Positions 1 through 7,421 of a stretch of DNA of 44,219 nucleotides are shown here, in pieces (within the stretch, counting starts at the first letter, position 1; each line of letters opens with the position of its first letter). Origin of the DNA: Alphaproteobacteria bacterium (GTDB taxonomy: Bacteria > Pseudomonadota > Alphaproteobacteria > TMED109); NCBI GenBank assembly GCA_029247025.1, contig JAQWLZ010000013.1:1-44219 (forward strand), given 5' to 3'. Position numbers and translations under genes: made by a program. Under the pieces are notes generated by a model. The model did not search any database. It saw only the letters and a program-made list of their open reading frames with translations, and had not been told where the DNA came from.

Positions 1-666
1 GGCCGTGTTGCAGATATTCATAATTTACTGAAAGATTCAAATTTACATATTGTTAAGGAATATTTTTATAGAGTGAATCATCAACTCTTAGCTATTGAAG
101 GAGCTAGTATATCAGATATAGTAAACGTATGTAGTCATAACCAAGCCTTATCTCAATGTAGAAATTTTATAAATAATAATAACTTATCTCCTATTATAAT
201 GGGGGATACAGCGGGATCAGCTGCTTATATAGTAAAAAATAATGATATTAAATATGCTGCTATAGCATCAAGTTTGGCAGGAAATATTCATGGTTTAAAA
301 ATATTATCTTCTGATATACAAGATTCGAAAAATAATATTACTCGGTTTATAGTTCTTAGCGCAGAATCGAATGATCCAGAACCTGATGACGGATTAATTC
401 TCACCAGTTGTATATTTACTCTTAGAAATATACCGTCATCTTTATATAAAGCATTAGGTGGTTTTGCTACAAATAGGGTCAATATACTAAAACTAGAGAG
501 TTATATGATAGGAGAGAGTTTTACTTCTGCTCAATTTTATATAGATATTGAGGGACATCCTGCAAACCCTTCAGTGAAAATGGCCTTAGAAGAACTAGGT
601 TTTTTTTCCAAAGAAGTAAGAATTCTCGGGGTGTATAAAGGAGATAAAAATAGAGAAAAAAAATAA
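1..666 (+). CDS. pheA: Prephenate dehydratase, C-terminal part (5' end outside window)
   Basis: Cytoplasmic enzyme that converts prephenate to phenylpyruvate in phenylalanine synthesis. The frame is open from base 1, so the gene starts upstream; an internal GTG at 73 is not the start. The visible 221 residues hold the end of the catalytic domain, including the TRF motif (NNITRFIVLS), followed by a C-terminal ACT domain carrying YKALGGFATNRVN and the KLESY signature, then FYIDIEGH. The ACT domain is the usual site of phenylalanine feedback inhibition, so allosteric control is expected from the family. Monofunctional, with no chorismate mutase visible in the part seen. It converges on nudC with a 4-base gap. 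Confidence 0.95.
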   Translation, partial: GRVADIHNLLKDSNLHIVKEYFYRVNHQLLAIEGASISDIVNVCSHNQALSQCRNFINNNNLSPIIMGDTAGSAAYIVKNNDIKYAAIASSLAGNIHGLKILSSDIQDSKNNITRFIVLSAESNDPEPDDGLILTSCIFTLRNIPSSLYKALGGFATNRVNILKLESYMIGESFTSAQFYIDIEGHPANPSVKMALEELGFFSKEVRILGVYKGDKNREKK

Positions 667-670
667 TATT

Positions 671-1561
671 TTATGCTAACCAGTCTTTTATTAATCTTCG
701 CGCTATAGAAATCTTACCTGGCATTTTAAATTTAGAGTTTTCTGGGCTTGATTTTAAAAAATCTTTTGTATACCAAGAAGCATTTTCTAATTCTTGATAA
801 TTTACATTAAGCGATGTATCTAGAGCTTCGGCATGAAAACCTAACATTAATGAAGAAGGAAAAGGCCAAGCTTGTGAATATCTATATTGAATATTAGTTA
901 TTTTTACACCTGTTTCTTCGTATGTTTCTCTCTTAACTGCATGCTCAATTGTTTCACCATGTTCCACAAATCCAGCCAAAGTAGAATGCATTCCCTCTGG
1001 CCAAAATTTCTGTCTCCCTAATAAGCAGCTATCTTTATATGTAATTAACATTATTACAGCGGGATCTAATCTGGGGAAAACTTTATTTCTACATTTATTA
1101 TTTAAACAAACTCTTGAATTACCTGAATCGTCACTTTTTGAGATAGATCCACAAATTCCGCAGTAAATATTTTTTTTATGCCAGTAGTTTATTCCTTGAG
1201 CAGTGGTAAGAAAAGTTAAGTCTGACTTATTAAGTAAAGGATTAAGAGTTCTTAGATCATAATAGGATTTAATATGTTCATCTGTATCATCTATATTTAT
1301 TGAAAAATAAAAAGAACCTTTTAATACTCCAAGGAATATTAATGATTCATTGTTTAGCATTAAATCATATGCTTCCTTACCTGAGCACCATATTGCATAA
1401 TAATTTGTTTCATTAATTTTTTTAACAGAAAATTTATTTTGCCATATTTTTGCTAATTTTATTTTATTTATATCAAAGTCTTTATGATCTAAAATATGCC
1501 CCTCTCTTAGATGAGAGGCCTTATCAACAGTATCATAATTCATAAATAAATTATTTTTCAT
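671..1561 (-). CDS. nudC: NADH pyrophosphatase / NAD-cap hydrolase NudC
   Basis: Nudix hydrolase that cleaves NAD(H) to NMN(H) and AMP and, in the family, removes NAD caps from RNA. The 296-residue protein has a zinc ribbon with Cys at about 134, 137, 152 and 157, a Nudix box at about 197-219 (GFVEHGETIEHAVKRETYEE, then TG), and the NudC-specific SQAWPFP motif just after it (229-235). That last motif separates NudC from other Nudix enzymes, so the family call is firm. The ATG start is followed by a poorly conserved N-terminal domain typical of the family. It is transcribed toward pheA and away from the SRP RNA/dnaX block. Confidence 0.95.
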   Translation of the reverse strand: MKNNLFMNYDTVDKASHLREGHILDHKDFDINKIKLAKIWQNKFSVKKINETNYYAIWCSGKEAYDLMLNNESLIFLGVLKGSFYFSINIDDTDEHIKSYYDLRTLNPLLNKSDLTFLTTAQGINYWHKKNIYCGICGSISKSDDSGNSRVCLNNKCRNKVFPRLDPAVIMLITYKDSCLLGRQKFWPEGMHSTLAGFVEHGETIEHAVKRETYEETGVKITNIQYRYSQAWPFPSSLMLGFHAEALDTSLNVNYQELENASWYTKDFLKSSPENSKFKMPGKISIARRLIKDWLA

Positions 1562-1641
1562 TTAAAACCCATTAAATTAAATAATTATTTTATCTAAATA
1601 TAGTAAGATAATCAATTTATCTAAATATATTTTAAGATCTG

Positions 1642-1670
1642 CTTGGAACTAATTAATAATTGTTTATAGT
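1642..1670 (+). promoter_or_regulatory. Probable sigma-70-type promoter of the SRP RNA gene
   Basis: A CTTGGA element at 1642-1647 and a TATAGT element at 1665-1670 are separated by 17 bases, and the first base of the folded SRP RNA (G at 1677) lies seven bases past the -10 element. The spacing fits a housekeeping promoter and agrees with an independently placed RNA start. Inference from sequence only. Confidence 0.6.
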
Positions 1671-1676
1671 ATATAT

Positions 1677-1769
1677 GGGAGATCGTTATGGACGTGTCTT
1701 TTGTGAATTCGGTCAGGTCTGAAAAGAAGCAGCCGTAGCATTCTGTTCACGGGTTGTTTCGGTCTCCTT
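1677..1769 (+). ncRNA. ffs: Signal recognition particle RNA, small bacterial (4.5S) type
   Basis: RNA scaffold of the signal recognition particle, binding the M domain of Ffh. The conserved core lies at 1711-1734: GGTCAGGTCT, a tetraloop, then AGAAGCAGCC, which carries the asymmetric loop and AGCAGCC strand bound by Ffh. The ends pair: GGAGATCG at 1678-1685 with CGGTCTCC at 1760-1767 (one G-U pair), closing a hairpin of about 93 nt with a short T tract after it. The apical tetraloop is GAAA (1721-1724) with a U-A closing pair, where the commonest form is GGAA; both are GNRA loops. A good promoter sits just upstream. dnaX begins within about 35 bases of its end. Confidence 0.93.
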
Positions 1770-1801
1770 TCAATTATATACATAAGTTGAAAGATTTTAT
1801 T

Positions 1802-3454
1802 TTGGATAATGGTCAAGAAAATATAGATAAAGTATCTGTAAAAGATGCTAATTCTGGTGAATATAGAGTATTAGCTCGAAGATATAGACCTAAAACTTTT
1901 GATAATTTAATAGGACAATCTGCTACTGTAAGAATTCTCAGCAATGCTTTTGATTTAAATAGAATAGCGCATGCTTTCTTGTTTACCGGTGTTAGAGGGG
2001 TAGGTAAAACTACTGCGGCTAGGATTGTTGCTAAAGGTTTAAATTGTTTAAAAAATAATCATCCTACTATTGCTCCTTGCGGTGTTTGCGAATCATGTAT
2101 AGCTGCACAAAATGATAGACATGTAGATATTATAGAAATAGATGCTGCATCGCATACAGGTGTAGACGATATGAGAGAGCTTACAGAAGGTGTTAGATAT
2201 AAACCATCTGTCGGTAGGTTTAGAATTTACATTATAGATGAAGTACATATGCTATCTAATCAGGCTTTTAATGCTTTACTTAAAACCTTAGAGGAACCAC
2301 CTGATCACGCCAAATTTATATTTTGTACAACAGAGATTAGAAAAATACCTATTACTGTATTATCCAGATGTCAAAAGTATGACCTAAGAAGAGTTTCTAC
2401 ATCAGAAATAATTAGTCATTTAAAAATGATTTGTGAAAATGAAAAAGTCACAATCGATTCTGAATCTTTAAATTTACTTTCTAGATCAAGTGAGGGTAGC
2501 GTGAGAGATTCATTAAGTCTTTTAGACCAAGCAATAAGTATTGGTAAAAGTAATATTAAAGCTGAAGATGTTAAATCTATGTTAGGGCTTTCAGATAAAT
2601 CTAAATTATGGGACTTATTTGACTCTCTTATGGAGGGTGATCCTATAAAAGTCATCAATTGCTTTGAAACTTTACTAAATGATGGCTCTGATCCATTTTT
2701 AATAATAGAAGAATTAATGCTTATTTGTCATAACGTAACAAGAGCTATTGCTGTGCCAAGTTTAGATATGTCACAAAGTATGTCTGAGTTTGAAGCAAAT
2801 CGAGCAATTAATAGTGCTAAAAATTTGAATATTCCTTCTGTAAATAAGTGCTGGCAAATATTGTTGAAAGGACAAACAGAAATACAATCAACGTATTCTA
2901 TAAAAGAGGCGACTGAAATGATTCTTTTAAGAGTAACGTATGCTGCAAACTTGCCTGATCTTACAGATTTGATTGAAAAATCAAACCTAATAAAAAAAAA
3001 ACCTAAATTAACTAATCCTCTTGAAAATAATATTTTAAGTGAAAATGATAAAAATTCTAATATAGATGATTCTTATGATTTGAGTACTTTTGATAAACTA
3101 TTAGAGTTTGTAAAAAACAATAAAGAATTATCATTATATACTATACTTATAGATCAAATAAGAATGGTTGAGTATAAGCCTTATAATTTAAAAGTTAGTT
3201 TTGTTAAGAAAGAATATAATGATTTTTTAAATACTATAAATAGAACTTTGTTAAAATTAACCAAGAAAAATTGGAAAATTGAAGTTTTAAAAGAAAAAAA
3301 TAAAGCTAATTCAATTACAGAAAAGGCCGAAATTGAAGCAGAAAATAAAAAGAATAAACTTAAGGATAATATTATTGTAAAATCTATACTCAATGAATTT
3401 CCTGAGTCAGAGATTATTGAAGTGAAAAATTTAGAAGATAATGAAAAGGGATAG
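1802..3454 (+). CDS. dnaX: DNA polymerase III clamp-loader subunits gamma/tau
   Basis: AAA+ ATPase of the clamp loader, which loads the sliding clamp and couples the replicative polymerases. The conserved start of the family is EYRVLARRYRPKTF; Walker A is GVRGVGKTT, followed by a four-Cys zinc module (CLKNN...CGVCESC), Walker B DEVHML, and sensor/arginine-finger segments (TVLSRCQKYDLRR, SVRDSLSLLDQ). The frame is open back to a TTG at 1754, but that lies inside the SRP RNA, so a TTG at 1802 (weak GAAAG upstream) or 1787 is more likely; no ATG is available. The region after the ATPase core is short and Lys/Asn/Glu-rich. An A10 run at 2992-3001 falls at the core/tail boundary (see findings). 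It is followed closely by ybaB and recR. Confidence 0.93.
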   Translation: MDNGQENIDKVSVKDANSGEYRVLARRYRPKTFDNLIGQSATVRILSNAFDLNRIAHAFLFTGVRGVGKTTAARIVAKGLNCLKNNHPTIAPCGVCESCIAAQNDRHVDIIEIDAASHTGVDDMRELTEGVRYKPSVGRFRIYIIDEVHMLSNQAFNALLKTLEEPPDHAKFIFCTTEIRKIPITVLSRCQKYDLRRVSTSEIISHLKMICENEKVTIDSESLNLLSRSSEGSVRDSLSLLDQAISIGKSNIKAEDVKSMLGLSDKSKLWDLFDSLMEGDPIKVINCFETLLNDGSDPFLIIEELMLICHNVTRAIAVPSLDMSQSMSEFEANRAINSAKNLNIPSVNKCWQILLKGQTEIQSTYSIKEATEMILLRVTYAANLPDLTDLIEKSNLIKKKPKLTNPLENNILSENDKNSNIDDSYDLSTFDKLLEFVKNNKELSLYTILIDQIRMVEYKPYNLKVSFVKKEYNDFLNTINRTLLKLTKKNWKIEVLKEKNKANSITEKAEIEAENKKNKLKDNIIVKSILNEFPESEIIEVKNLEDNEKG

Positions 3455-3458
3455 CTAA

Positions 3459-3776
3459 ATGAAAAATATGCTAAATATGCTTAAACAAGCACAAGAAATG
3501 AAATCTAACTTTGCAAAGTTAAAACAAAATATTGAAAATACGTTTTTTTTTGGAGAGAGTTCTGATGGCTTTGTAAAAGTTAAAGTAAACGGTAAAGGAT
3601 TATTAGTTGATTTATCAATTCTGTATGAGGATAATAAAAGTATGGCTCAGGTCCAGGAATCAGTGAAGTATGCGTATTCAGATGCTAAAAAAAAGTCAGA
3701 TGAATTTTGTGAGTCTGAAATGAATAAAGCAACTGGAGGAATGTCTTTACCATTTGATATGAAATCATTTTTATAA
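3459..3776 (+). CDS. ybaB: Nucleoid-associated protein, YbaB/EbfC family
   Basis: Small 105-residue DNA-binding protein of the YbaB/EbfC family, which forms dimers and coats DNA. The start MKNMLNMLKQAQEMKSNFAK and the end ATGGMSLPFDMKSFL match the family pattern (an N-terminal helix rich in K/Q and a C-terminal GGM-(S/P)-LP-F segment). An AAGGG ribosome site lies ahead of the ATG. It starts four bases after dnaX and ends one base before recR starts, the common bacterial dnaX-ybaB-recR arrangement, so co-transcription is very likely. Its exact role is not settled in most bacteria; the position suggests a link to replication or repair. Confidence 0.93.
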   Translation: MKNMLNMLKQAQEMKSNFAKLKQNIENTFFFGESSDGFVKVKVNGKGLLVDLSILYEDNKSMAQVQESVKYAYSDAKKKSDEFCESEMNKATGGMSLPFDMKSFL

Positions 3777-3777
3777 T

Positions 3778-4380
3778 ATGGAATCAAAAGAAATAAAAAA
3801 CTTGATAACATTAATGGCTAAAATACCTGGATTAGGCCCAAGGTCAGCTAGACGAAGTGTTTTAAATTTAATTAAGAATCCTGAAAAATTAATGTTACCT
3901 CTTGCTAAAGCTCTTATTCAAGTTTCTGAAAATATAAAACTATGTTCCATATGTGGTAATATAGACTCGGACCATATTTGTGGAATATGTAAGGATGATA
4001 AAAGAGATAAAAAAATTATTTGTGTTGTTGAAGACCTAACTGATTTATGGGCGTTAGAACGATCTAACACTTATAAAGGCTGTTATCATATTCTGGGAGG
4101 CGTATTAAGCGCTATAGATGGAATAAATCCGGAAGATTTGAGAATTAAAGAGTTAATTAATAATATTAAAGAGAATGATGTTGAAGAAGTTATTTTAGCT
4201 ACCTCTGCTACGTTGGCTGGACAAACAACTAGTTTTTATATAACTGATTTAATTAAAGATATGAATGTAACTGTTTCAAGATTAGCTCAAGGGATACCAA
4301 TAGGAGGTGAACTGGATTATCTAGATGATGGTACTATTGGAGCAGCAATAGATTCGAGAAAAATTCTAAATAGTAAATAA
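3778..4380 (+). CDS. recR: Recombination mediator protein RecR
   Basis: Acts with RecF/RecO to load RecA at gaps during recombinational repair. The 200-residue protein has an N-terminal helix-hairpin-helix (KIPGLGPRSARR), a C4 zinc finger with Cys at about 56, 59, 68 and 71 (CSICG...HICGIC), and a Toprim domain beginning near residue 80 (ICVVEDLTDLWALE). The C-terminal segment SRLAQGIPIGGELDYLDDGT is the conserved Walker-B-like/wrap-around region. The length is standard. It is the last gene of dnaX-ybaB-recR and converges on rmuC with a two-base gap, leaving no room for a separate terminator. Confidence 0.97.
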   Translation: MESKEIKNLITLMAKIPGLGPRSARRSVLNLIKNPEKLMLPLAKALIQVSENIKLCSICGNIDSDHICGICKDDKRDKKIICVVEDLTDLWALERSNTYKGCYHILGGVLSAIDGINPEDLRIKELINNIKENDVEEVILATSATLAGQTTSFYITDLIKDMNVTVSRLAQGIPIGGELDYLDDGTIGAAIDSRKILNSK

Positions 4381-4382
4381 AT

Positions 4383-5450
4383 TTATTTTTTATCCAATTT
4401 TTTTCTTAAATTAACTCTAGTTTTATCAGGAATATTTTTAGCCTTAATATTTTCCATAGCCCCTAGGTCTGATATTTTTTTTATTTGAGGCATAATCCTT
4501 TTTTCTATAGAATTAATTAATTTATCATAATTATCTCCCGCTGTTTCTATCCCTTTTTTTATTCCATCTATATAACTGAAGAATTTTAGTATCCTTAATT
4601 GTAATTCCTGAGAATGAAGGGCTATCTCCTTTACATTTTTTGCAAGGCTTGCCTGTTGCCAATTAAAAGATATTCCTTTCAATAAGGCAATAAGAGTAGC
4701 AGGTGTGCATATTAATACTTTATTTTTTAGAGCATTTTCAAAGATATTTGGGTCAAATTTAGTAGCTGCTGTAAAGAAATGATCACCTGGTATAAACATT
4801 ATGACAAAATCTATATCTCCTTCTATGGCATTTTGATATTCTTTCTGTCCTAACAACTTTGCTGTATTTTTAATACTAATTGCATGTTTTTTAAGTTTTT
4901 CATTCTTCTCTTCTTCTGAATTAGCCTCGGTATATTCTATATAAGATGACAATGGTGTCTTCGCATCTATAGCTAAAGAACGGTTTCCTGGTAAATGTAT
5001 TATCGCATCTGGTCTTCCGCCATTATTAGATAATTCTTTTTGTAAATTAAAGTCAACATGTTCAGACATTCCTGCTAATTCTAAAATTCTTTTAAGTTGA
5101 ACTTCTCCCCATTTTCCTCTTAATGTAGGAGAGCGAAGGGCTTGTTCTAATTGACGCGTACCATTAGCTAGAATATCTACTTGTTCTGACAGTCTTCCGT
5201 ATGACTCAATTCTATTTTTTTCTATATCATTTACACTATTATTAAGCGTTTGTAGTTGAGTAGTAAGAGGTTCTATTAAATCAGAAATCCTTTTTTCACG
5301 AAAATCTAATTCTGTTTCATTATTAATAGATTTTAAGTTATTTTTCATTATATCAAATAATTTTTTTTGTATTAAATAAATTACTAAACTAAAAATTGAT
5401 AGGATGAATATACCAATTCCTATTATAATTAATAAATTTATATCATTCAT
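4383..5450 (-). CDS. rmuC: DNA recombination protein RmuC
   Basis: RmuC-family protein, linked by genetics to limiting inversions between short repeats; its C-terminal part belongs to the nuclease-like fold class. The 355-residue protein starts with a single membrane anchor (about residues 4-27, LLIIIGIGIFILSIFSLVIY), then a predicted coiled coil (about 30-100), then the RmuC domain with LRSPTLRGKWGEVQLKRILE, RPDAIIHLPGNRSLAIDAKT and FVIMFIPGDHFFTAA. These segments are diagnostic. It is shorter than the E. coli protein, as is usual in alphaproteobacteria. It is transcribed divergently from def across a 106-base gap in which I see no clear operator. Confidence 0.93.
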   Translation of the reverse strand: MNDINLLIIIGIGIFILSIFSLVIYLIQKKLFDIMKNNLKSINNETELDFREKRISDLIEPLTTQLQTLNNSVNDIEKNRIESYGRLSEQVDILANGTRQLEQALRSPTLRGKWGEVQLKRILELAGMSEHVDFNLQKELSNNGGRPDAIIHLPGNRSLAIDAKTPLSSYIEYTEANSEEEKNEKLKKHAISIKNTAKLLGQKEYQNAIEGDIDFVIMFIPGDHFFTAATKFDPNIFENALKNKVLICTPATLIALLKGISFNWQQASLAKNVKEIALHSQELQLRILKFFSYIDGIKKGIETAGDNYDKLINSIEKRIMPQIKKISDLGAMENIKAKNIPDKTRVNLRKKLDKK

Positions 5451-5556
5451 AGTTTAACCTATTGATAAGTTAATATATATTTTACATTTCTAATGTATTT
5501 GTTTAATTAATATAGAGATAGTTTTAATTATATAAAAGTAATAGAAAATTTTTATA

Positions 5557-6078
5557 ATGAGTATACTTAATTTAGTTTATGCACCTGCAACAGTTTTAGA
5601 GAAAAAAGCTCATGAAGTTAAGAATATTGATAAATCTCTAAAAAGCTTTGTTAATAATATGTTTGAGACAATGTATAAAAATAATGGGGTTGGTTTAGCA
5701 GCTCCTCAAGTTAATGAGTCTTTGCAAGTCATAGTTATGGATTGTTTTAATAAGAATAAAGAATCTAATCCACTAGTATTATTGAACCCAAAAATAATAA
5801 ATCAATCAGATACTTGTAAAGAATATGAAGAGGGATGTTTATCTTTTCCTGACCATTATTTTTCAATTTCAAGACCAGAATCTCTTAACGTAAAATTTTT
5901 AGATTTGGAGGGAAATAAAAAAGAAGTTTTTTTTACTGGTTTTGAAGCGGTCTGCGTTCAACATGAGATAGACCATTTATCAGGTACTTTATTTACTTCT
6001 TATATATCTAGATTGAAGCGCCAAATTATTTTAAAAAAAATGCAAAAATTCAAGAAAAATATAAATAAATCTATATAA
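5557..6078 (+). CDS. def: Peptide deformylase
   Basis: Metalloenzyme that removes the formyl group from the N-terminal methionine of nascent proteins. All three family motifs are present in 173 residues: GVGLAAPQ (44-51), EGCLS (92-96, Cys94 a metal ligand) and HEIDH (136-140, His ligands and the catalytic Glu). It is followed seven bases later by fmt, so the enzymes that remove and add the formyl group are encoded together, as in many bacteria. The ATG at 5557 has only a weak ribosome site, but homology begins immediately after it. Confidence 0.97.
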   Translation: MSILNLVYAPATVLEKKAHEVKNIDKSLKSFVNNMFETMYKNNGVGLAAPQVNESLQVIVMDCFNKNKESNPLVLLNPKIINQSDTCKEYEEGCLSFPDHYFSISRPESLNVKFLDLEGNKKEVFFTGFEAVCVQHEIDHLSGTLFTSYISRLKRQIILKKMQKFKKNINKSI

Positions 6079-6085
6079 TTTATTT

Positions 6086-7021
6086 ATGAATAATAAACTT
6101 AAATTATGTTTTATGGGTAGTCCTGAATTTGCTGTTCCAAGCATAAAAGTACTTCTAGAAGCAGGACATGATATTCCTGTAGTTTTTACCCAAGAACCTC
6201 GGCGTGCAAATAGAGGAAAAAAAATTCAAAAACAGCCTGTGCAAGAATTTGCTGAAAAAAATGGAATAAAGGTTATTTTTGGCAACCAGTTAAAGGATAA
6301 TATTGAATTTTTAAAAAGATTAAATTTAGACATGATTATTGTTGTGGCTTTTGGTTATATCTTACCTAAAGAATTAATAAAAATACCTAGATATGGCTGT
6401 ATAAATTTACATGCTTCTTTGTTGCCTAGATGGCGAGGGGCTGCTCCTATTCAAAGAGCTATAATGGCAGGAGATCAAAATACTGGAATAAGCATAATGT
6501 TAATGGATGAAGGGTTAGACACAGGAGATGTTATTTCTAAAATTACTATTGCCATAAAAGATAGGCAAAATAATGGCGATTTAACAAACTTATTATCTCT
6601 GAGAGGAGCAAAATTATTAAATGCAAGTATTTTAAAATTTGCAAATAATATAATTAAGGCAACTCCTCAGATATCTGAAGGCATAACTTATGCAAAAAAA
6701 ATATTTAAAGAGGATGAAATTATAGATTGGGATAGAAAAGCAGATGAAATATTAAATCAAATTAGGGCATTAAGCCCAATTCCTGGTGCTAAATGTCGAA
6801 TAAAAGATGAAAATATTAAAATATTAGATGCCGAGGTCATTAAAAATAATGTAAAAGCAAAAAACGGTATAATAGTTGATGAACCTATTATCGTTAAATG
6901 TTCTGAAAATGCAATTAAGATAAATATTCTTCAAAGACCTGGAAAGAAGATTATGTCTTCAAAAGAAGTGTTGAATGGTTGGAAAATACTTAAAGGACAT
7001 AAAATGCAAAATATTAGTTAG
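6086..7021 (+). CDS. fmt: Methionyl-tRNA formyltransferase
   Basis: Transfers a formyl group from 10-formyltetrahydrofolate to initiator Met-tRNA. The 311-residue protein begins FMGSPEFAVPSIKVLLEAGH, carries the folate-binding/catalytic signature NLHASLLPRWRGAAPIQRAI (catalytic Asn and His), and then DEGLDTGDVI. The C-terminal domain includes the conserved IRALSPIPGAK segment. It overlaps nothing and follows def by seven bases. Downstream it converges on the arsC-like gene with a two-base gap. An AT-only inverted repeat spans that junction (7024-7040), but it has no GC stem. Confidence 0.97.
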   Translation: MNNKLKLCFMGSPEFAVPSIKVLLEAGHDIPVVFTQEPRRANRGKKIQKQPVQEFAEKNGIKVIFGNQLKDNIEFLKRLNLDMIIVVAFGYILPKELIKIPRYGCINLHASLLPRWRGAAPIQRAIMAGDQNTGISIMLMDEGLDTGDVISKITIAIKDRQNNGDLTNLLSLRGAKLLNASILKFANNIIKATPQISEGITYAKKIFKEDEIIDWDRKADEILNQIRALSPIPGAKCRIKDENIKILDAEVIKNNVKAKNGIIVDEPIIVKCSENAIKINILQRPGKKIMSSKEVLNGWKILKGHKMQNIS

Positions 7022-7023
7022 GT

Positions 7024-7359
7024 TTAAAATAATATTTTAACATTTTCTGGAGGACGACCTATAATTGCCCTATTTCCTTTAACTACTATAGGTCTTTCTA
7101 ATAAAATTGGATTTTCAGATATCTTTTTAATTAATGTTTCTTCATCTGCGTCTTTTAAATTTAACTTCCTATAAATGTCTTCATTTTTTCTAATAATATT
7201 ATTTGCCGTAGTATCTAATTTTTTAATTATTATTCTAATTTCTTCTGCGGATAAGGGGTTTTCTAAATATAGAGTTATATTGTGTTTTATATTATTCTCT
7301 ATAATTATATTTAGAGTTTCTCTAGATTTAGAACATCTAGGATTATGAAATATTTGCAT
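7024..7359 (-). CDS. arsC: Arsenate reductase-like protein (ArsC/YfgD type)
   Basis: Thioredoxin-fold protein of the glutaredoxin-dependent ArsC family, 111 residues. The N-terminus IFHNPRCSKSRETL contains the catalytic Cys9; IIRKNEDIYRKL and ERPIVVKGNRAIIGRPPE supply the three arginines expected in the active site. The overall pattern is closest, from memory, to the YfgD subgroup rather than plasmid ArsC. No ars repressor or arsenite pump lies nearby, so it may serve a general redox role; arsenate reduction is the family activity, not demonstrated here. It is transcribed convergently with fmt and divergently from the ABC permease across 62 bases. Confidence 0.85.
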   Translation of the reverse strand: MQIFHNPRCSKSRETLNIIIENNIKHNITLYLENPLSAEEIRIIIKKLDTTANNIIRKNEDIYRKLNLKDADEETLIKKISENPILLERPIVVKGNRAIIGRPPENVKILF

Positions 7360-7421
7360 TTTTTTCCTAAAATTTATAATTATATGTGTACTTTTAAATA
7401 CTTAGCAGGTTATATATTCTC

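Noticed and set aside
1754-1801. TTG at 1754 as the dnaX start
   Set aside because: It falls within the 3' strand of the SRP RNA terminal stem and has no ribosome site; starts at 1787 or 1802 avoid the RNA.
7024-7040. TTAAAATA-A-TATTTTAA palindrome at the fmt/arsC junction as a bidirectional terminator
   Set aside because: The stem is only A-T pairs and overlaps the arsC stop codon; too weak to call a terminator.
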